Shown: positions 58,518-64,000 of the stretch, piece after piece
Position numbering within the stretch: the stretch's first letter is position 1
Layout of the letters: every line of letters begins with the position of its first letter
Origin: Cryptomeria japonica
Taxonomy: Eukaryota; Streptophyta; Pinopsida; Cupressales; Cupressaceae
DNA: 64,000 nt
Direction of reading: 5' to 3'
NCBI RefSeq assembly: GCF_030272615.1
Contig: NC_081415.1
Location: 371,197,667 to 371,261,666, forward strand
Made by a program: the position numbers and the translations under genes
Notes under the pieces: generated by a model
The model's input: only the letters and a program-made list of their open reading frames with translations
Databases searched by the model: none
Told to the model about the DNA's origin: nothing

Positions 58518-59828
58518 ATGAGTGACAAAGACGTCAGATACTACAACAGAGAGCAGAAGAGACAGCAGTTTCAGGTTTCGATAGTGCCGGAAGAGGACAC
58601 TTTCTCAAAAGTACTGAGAAACAGAGGAAAGGATTTAGACACTTCAGACTCAGTGGATTCAATGGTAGATAGGACCACAGACCTGAATGAAGCACCTGAT
58701 AAGAAGGCAGATAGGCAATTTGCTGCCATGATGGACATGATGTCCCTACTGCTGACCAAGCTTAACCAGAACGTTGTTGGGACCCCTAATCAACCCAACA
58801 ATGGTCTGGAAGCCAGCACTTCCAACGCTCCTGTGGGCAACAAGAATGGGAGTAATAACGGAAGTAACAATGGAGGTTCAGCCCCAAGGCCCTTATAGCC
58901 TGTCTTTTTGCCAAAAGAAGTACAACAAGCTGAAACGGAGATACCCACAACTGATGAGATAAGAAACAACTACATGGAGTATGCTTCCCTTCCTGGTGAG
59001 ATCCGAGATATCCTAACTCTGGATCAATTCATGAATCAAAAAATGAAGAGAGGAAGGAGGAATGACTACAAGTCTACTACCCCAAGAGATTTCCAGCAAG
59101 CTCTTGGAAGAGTGACCTTAGCACACTTTGATGGGAGCGCTAAGAGTACAGCCAGAGCATGGGTACAGAAGTTGGACAATTACTTGTCCTTGAGACCGAT
59201 GCCGGAGGAGGATGCCATCAAGTTTTCTACCTTGCACTTGGATGGAGTGGCCCACGAATGGTGGTACCATGGGTTGGTCACCCTTGGTCACAACTTAGTC
59301 ACCACCTACGCTGATTTCACCAACAAGCTAATTGAGAGATTTGACACCAGGGATCCAGAGGTGAAGTTTAGAGAACTTGCACAGCTTAGGCAGCAAGGTT
59401 CATTGGACACTTACGTGACTGAATTCCAAAACCTGTCAGTCATGGTAAGTAGCATCTCAGAGAAGCGGTCGGTTGTCCTTTTCATTGAAGGACTTGAAGA
59501 ACCATTGAGAGGATGGGTCAAAGCTTTTGATCTGCCCACCTTGACAGAAGCTATCAAAAAAACTCGAAGCATGGAGTTGGCTGCCCTAAAGAGTAAAATT
59601 CAGTCTAAGCCTTTCCCTTTCAGAAATGACAAGAAGAAATTCACGAATCAGACCAAAAAGTTCTCTCCGCATATGGATGATGGGCTCCGTCAAGAGCTCC
59701 GGAGAAAGAATCTATGTTATTCTTGCAGAGAACCTTGGGTTCTCGGACATAGGTGCCATGGAAAAGGGAATTTGCATCAGATGGAATGCCAATCAGAAGA
59801 GGGATCAGATTCTGAAATTTTAGAATAG
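58518..59828 (+). pseudogene. gag: gypsy gag of B
   Basis: ATG at 58518 is the first one after the PBS; the open frame extends slightly upstream without an ATG. A low-complexity Asn/Gly/Ser stretch (58790-58890) precedes the Retrotrans_gag domain (about 59100-59560; FDGSAKSTARAWVQKLDNYL, GVAHEWWYHGL, EFQNLSVMVSS). A Lys-rich stretch and a zinc knuckle (CYSCREPWVLGHRC, about 59716-59757) follow. TAG at 58896-58898 interrupts it early. TAG at 59826-59828 separates it from the protease, in the same frame, so gag and pol were one continuous frame. Role: particle formation and RNA packaging. Confidence 0.92.
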
Positions 59829-62800
59829 CAAACTGAAGTTGAGGACAGCGAGTATGAAGAGGCTCCTGAAGGGCCTGAATTTGGGTCAGAAGACAGGGGA
59901 GTAGTTGCTCAACTCTCGAGCATCCACAAAAATGAATCCTTCAGAGTTCGGGGTGTGATTGGAGAGCATCGTGTCATTGCTCTCATTGACACAGGTGCAA
60001 CACATAACTTCATTGATGAAAGGATTGTTGCAAAAAAGGGGCTAGTGGCAGAGGAAGTTGAGGGCTTCAAAGTCATGGTAGCAGATGGCTCCACTATATC
60101 CTGTAACAGAATGATTTCCAACATGTCTCTGAAGTTGGGAAATCATGTAATCAAAGATGATTTCTTTGTGGTGAGCATTGGAGGGATTGATGATGCAGTC
60201 CTCGAGATTCAATGGCTGAGATCTCTTGGTGAGATCACACTAAACCTACAAACCATGGAGCTGAAATTCATGTCTGAAGGGAATAAGGTAGTTTTGAGAG
60301 GAATGTCGCATGGGGGACTTAAAGTTGCATCCTTGAAAAGAATGGAAAGGCTGATCCGCCATAATCAGGTGGAGTGGGCAGCAGAGTGTTTGATAATGCC
60401 TGCCAATCCATTGGTAGATAAGGGCAGCTATTCCTCACATATTTCAGCAATGATCAAGGATAGAAGCAAGATCATGGTCATGCCTTCAGAACCACAAAAG
60501 GAGCACAGAGATTATCCTGAAGACATTCAAGCTTTGATAACCAAGAGAAGCAAGGTGTTCGAAAATCCACCTCTTGGCAGGCCTCCTGAAAGAGGCGTCG
60601 AACACATTATTGAGCTTGAGGAAGGAGCTAAGCCAATCATGACTACTCCTTACCGATATCAGAAGAAGCAGAAGGATGAGATTGAGAAAGCAATTCAGGA
60701 ATTGCTTGACATGGGTTACATACGGCCTAGCAAAAGCCCCTTTGCTTCGGCTGTTGTTTTGGTAAAAAAGAAGGATGGGACCATGCGCATGTGTGTGGAT
60801 TACAGAGCCCTGAATCAGAAAACAATCAAGAATCGGTATCCTATTCCGAGAATCGATGAGCTCGTTGACGAGCTACATGGGGCAGTGTTCTTTTCCAAGA
60901 TTGACCTCAGATTGGGGTACCATCAGATTAGAATGAGCATTTTAGATGTGGAGAAAACTGCTTTCAGATGCCACTTTGGGCATTTCGAGTTCCTAGTCAT
61001 GCCCTTTTGGTTGACTAATGCTCCTGCTACATTTCAGTCATGCATGAACAGAATCTTCCGAGAACAGTTAAGGAAGTTTGTTTTGATATTTTTTTATGAC
61101 ATCCTAATATTCAACAAATCTTGGAAAGAACATTTACAGCAGTTGGATGAAGTGTTGGGCATATTAGAATCTGAGTCCCTGTTTGCCAAGGAGTCCAAAT
61201 GTGAGTTTGGGATGGAAGAGTTGCTCTACCTCGGTCACATTATCAGTGCTGGTGGTGTGAAGGTGGATCCCGAAAAGATTAGAGCCATCATTGATTGGCC
61301 TACTCCTGAAAACATAACACATTTGAGGGGATTTTTGGGGTTGTGTGGTTTCTATCGGAGGTTTGTGAAGGGATATTCTCAGTTGGCTGCCCCCCTTACA
61401 GATCTTACAAAGAAAGGAGCTTTTGAATGGTCCGAAAAGGCACAGACAACATTTGAGCAGTTTAAAGGGATCATGAGTTCCTGCCCTGTTTTAGCATTAC
61501 CCGATTTCACCAAGCCATTTGAGCTACAATGTGACGCATCTGGAGAAGGTGTTGGTGCGGTCCTCATGCAGGATAAGCATCCTATAGTCTTTGAGAGCAG
61601 AAAGTTGAGAGGTCTGGAGAGACTGTATTCCATTTATGACAAGGAAATGCTTTCCATAATGCATGCCCTTGCAAAATTCAAGCAGTATCTGGTGGGGAGT
61701 AAATTCATTGTTAAGACTGATCACAATAGTCTTAAACACTTCATGCATCAGAAGTATTTAAATGAGAGACAGCAAAAATGGGTGAGTAAGCTTTAGGCTT
61801 ACGATTTCAATATTGAATATGTTAAGGGGAAAAACAATGTTGTGGCAGATGCTTTGTCCAGAAGGCCCCATTTAAGCTCACTTTGCGAGCTTACTGCTAA
61901 TTGGAGGAAGTTGTTGCTTGCTGATTATGCCAAAAATCAGTTTGCAACCAGCCTTATAGAAGGTACTTTTCATGATGAAAGGTACAAACTGGTTGAGGGA
62001 TTGATACTATAAAAGGGAAGAATCTTCATAGTAGCTGAATCTAAGTTAAAAGAGAAGATCTTGAAGACTTTCCATGACATCCCCCTTGCTAGTCACCAAG
62101 GTCATTTCAAAACATACAAGCAGATCCGGGAGAGATTCTCTTGGAAGGGACTTAAAAGTGATGTTTTGAAGTACATTAAGGAGTGTCTTACATGTCAGAA
62201 GAACAAAGATGAGCACACTCTACCAGCTGGTTTGTTACAACCCTTGCCTATTCCCAGTCAAAAATGGGAGAGTATCTCCATGGATTTCATCACGGGGCTG
62301 CCTCGGGCTCAAGGGAAGGATAGTATCTATGTTGTGGTGGACAGAATTACAAAGTTTGTTCATTTCTTCGCCATCACTAGCTCTTTTACAGCAGCACAAG
62401 TTGCTGAAGTGTTCTTCCGAGAGGTGTTCAGATTACATGGTTTACTGAAGAACATTGTGAGTGATAGGGACAGCAAGCTCCTAAGTGTTTTTTGGCAGGA
62501 GATTTTCAGATTGTGTGGTTCTATGCTCACTCCAAGCACCAGTTATCACCCTCAAACTGATGGGCAGACCGAGATAGTGAATAAGTGGTTGGAAGGTTAT
62601 CTCAAAAACTATGTCTCGAAGCAACAGAATACTTGGGTGAGATGGCTTCACCTAGGGGAATATTGTTACAATTCCTCCTATCACATGTCCATTCGAATGT
62701 CATCATTCATGGCACTATATGGTTATGAAGCTCCTAGCTTCGCAAACTTGGTATTTGGTGATAGCAGAACCCCTCAGGCAAAGGATATGATGCAACAAAG

Positions 62801-63359
62801 TCAAGATATTCTGAGGATTTTGAGGGACAATCTCCAGCATGCACAAAATCAGCAGAAGTTATATGCTGATCAGCAGCGAATTGAGCACACCTTTGAGGTG
62901 GGCGACATGGTTTATTTGAGGCTCCAGCCCTACAGACAGTCTACTCTCAAGAAGAGTGGGGTTAAGAAATTGAAGCCTCGATTCTATGGGCCTTTCAGAG
63001 TCAGCAGAAGGGTTGGAGAAGAGGCTTATGAGTTGGAATTACCAGCAAGCAGCAGGATCCATAATGTATTTCATGTGTCTCGCCTTAAGAAGGCTCTGGG
63101 ACATAATGTTGTTGCTTCAGCTGAGTTACCTCCGCTTGATGAGGAGGGAGAGTTGGTTTTGGTTCCGGAAGCTATCCTTGGATTCAGGGAACGATCTTTG
63201 AGGAGAAGAGTGATCAGAGAATACTTTACCAAATGGAAGAATCTACCAACAGAGGATGCTATGTGGGAAAATGAGGAGATTTTATTGCATCCAGCCTTAC
63301 AGTTGCTTGAGGACAAGCAATTTTGGGGAGGGCAGACTGTAATGTCCCCTTCTCACTGA
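59829..63359 (+). pseudogene. pol: gypsy pol of B: protease, RT, RNase H, integrase
   Basis: Protease active site IDTGATHNFID, Asp at 59988-59990. RT about 60640-61240: MRMCVDYRALNQ is intact, but the Tyr/Phe-x-Asp-Asp box reads Phe-Phe-Tyr-Asp (Tyr codon TAT at 61095-61097), so the first metal-binding Asp of the pair is lost. RNase H about 61490-61860 (QCDASGEGVGAVL). Integrase: His/Cys zinc region (about 62085-62210, CLTCQKNK), catalytic Asp 62283-62285, Asp 62463-62465, Glu 62571-62573, then a chromodomain-like tail (63215-63290). Stops at 61794-61796 and 62010-62012. The terminal TGA at 63357-63359 lies 20 bases inside the 3' LTR, so the LTR start encodes the last residues. Confidence 0.95.
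63320..63337 (+). other. Polypurine tract of B
   Basis: ATTTTGGGGAGGGCAGAC immediately before the 3' LTR, within the pol frame. Confidence 0.75.
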
Positions 63360-64000
63360 TGACCTTCCAGTGGTCCATTAGCCTATTCCTGAGACCCGTA
63401 GGCTAGGTGGAATGAAGAATGAGGGGTCCAACATTGATGAAACGAGGACTTACTATTTTTAGTAAGTCAGGAAATGGCCATTCTGGTGTTACTGTCCTAC
63501 TGAGCTCTCCATGTTTTGCCTCTGGACGCGATGATCATGCTTTTCTGAGCATTAGTTCTTGACTTACTATTTTTAGTAAGTGGCAGTGTGGCACAATTCT
63601 ATTTTTGGCAGTAGACAGGATTCTGATTCTGCAACAGTTTTGTGGTCGTCCTGGCTCAGTTTCATCCTAGTTGTGTTAATAATCAGTATGGGAGTCATAT
63701 GCAACATAATTAAATATTATTTCCTCATCCTAAGGTTTAATATTTAATTAATCTGATTATTTGCGACTGATTTATTAAAATTGGGATTAATGCCTATTTT
63801 ATCCTAATTGTTTGGCGAAACTCATGTGTACTATGGGATGGCGAAATATTTTAGAGGAATATTATGTTATATTGCATCTCCATTATTTGCCAAGTAATTA
63901 ACGTGGGTCCCTTCCCTTTTGGCATGAGGTTTGACTTATGAAAAGTGGCGCTACACTTGGGTGAAATGAAATGCAAATGAAGGAATGAAGGAGTGGCGTT
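63338..64000 (+). repeat. 3' LTR of B (truncated by window end)
   Basis: Repeats 56556-57210 with few mismatches. Palindromes at 63448-63467 and 63562-63581. The remainder, the GCACG target duplication and the rest of C's 3' LTR should follow outside the window. Confidence 0.95.

Larger units (their letters stand above)
56556..64000 (+). mobile_element. Ty3/gypsy chromovirus-like element B (3' end off window)
   Basis: 5' LTR 56556-58459, PBS 58461-58472, gag-pol 58518-63359, 3' LTR from 63338 to the window edge. Protease-RT-RNase H-integrase order defines Ty3/gypsy. The integrase C terminus has chromodomain-like sequence (TKWKNLPTEDAMWE), as in chromoviruses, which use it to target heterochromatin. 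There are four in-frame stops but no frameshift along ~4.8 kb. The LTRs are near-identical, except that the 3' copy has an extra GAATGAAG unit near 63982. Confidence 0.95.

Overview
The window looks like intergenic DNA from a seed plant with a large, transposon-rich nuclear genome. The evidence is LTR retrotransposons primed by initiator tRNA-Met (TGGTATCAGAGC-type sites), a hAT transposase gene split by short AT-rich GT-AG introns, long A/T-rich spacers, and no recognisable host gene, rRNA or tRNA gene. A gymnosperm is plausible from the size and nesting of the elements, but nothing here proves it. Every recognisable coding region belongs to a mobile element and every one is broken by stops or frameshifts.

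Layout. 1-5815: old unassigned DNA with a tRNA-like (SINE-like) patch, a decayed reverse copia-type LTR and a degenerate short-repeat array. 5821-12901: complete but dead Ty1/copia element, TSD TGACC. 12956-13480: fragment of an old LTR family (here Y). 14114-28243: three-layer nest. A minus-strand solo LTR of a Ty3/gypsy family was split by an unusual 7.5 kb element (X1, 16478-28203, TSD GGTCC) carrying one long ORF of unknown function; X1 was in turn split by a hAT transposon (19642-23848, TSD GTCTGGAT). 29010-35060: decayed second hAT, split by two solo LTRs (29405-30468, TSD ATATC; 32166-34078, TSD ACTAT).

35360-51665: a tandem gag-only array Y (LTR-gag-LTR-gag-LTR). Its first gag is split by X2 (36166-40324), an ORF-less relative of X1. 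Its last LTR is split by a small hAT (42197-51344), which is itself split by element A (42211-49772, TSD GAAAC). A has gypsy-family LTRs but holds an unrecognised long ORF instead of gag-pol. 52053-56555: Ty1/copia element C, with its 3' LTR interrupted at 56556 by Ty3/gypsy chromovirus-like element B, which runs off the window end.

How they relate. B is the full gag-pol member of the LTR family also represented by A, the 32166-34078 solo LTR and the reverse solo LTR, so B-like elements are the likely source of enzymes for A. The most unusual items are the X family (single TG..CA-bounded units with 5-bp duplications, fast-changing repeat arrays and, in X1, a roughly 1,064-residue ORF), the foreign ORF in A, a hAT intron flanked by a 40-bp direct repeat, and LTR motifs (a 20-bp palindrome and covarying CCGC/GCGG hairpins) kept through much surrounding divergence.
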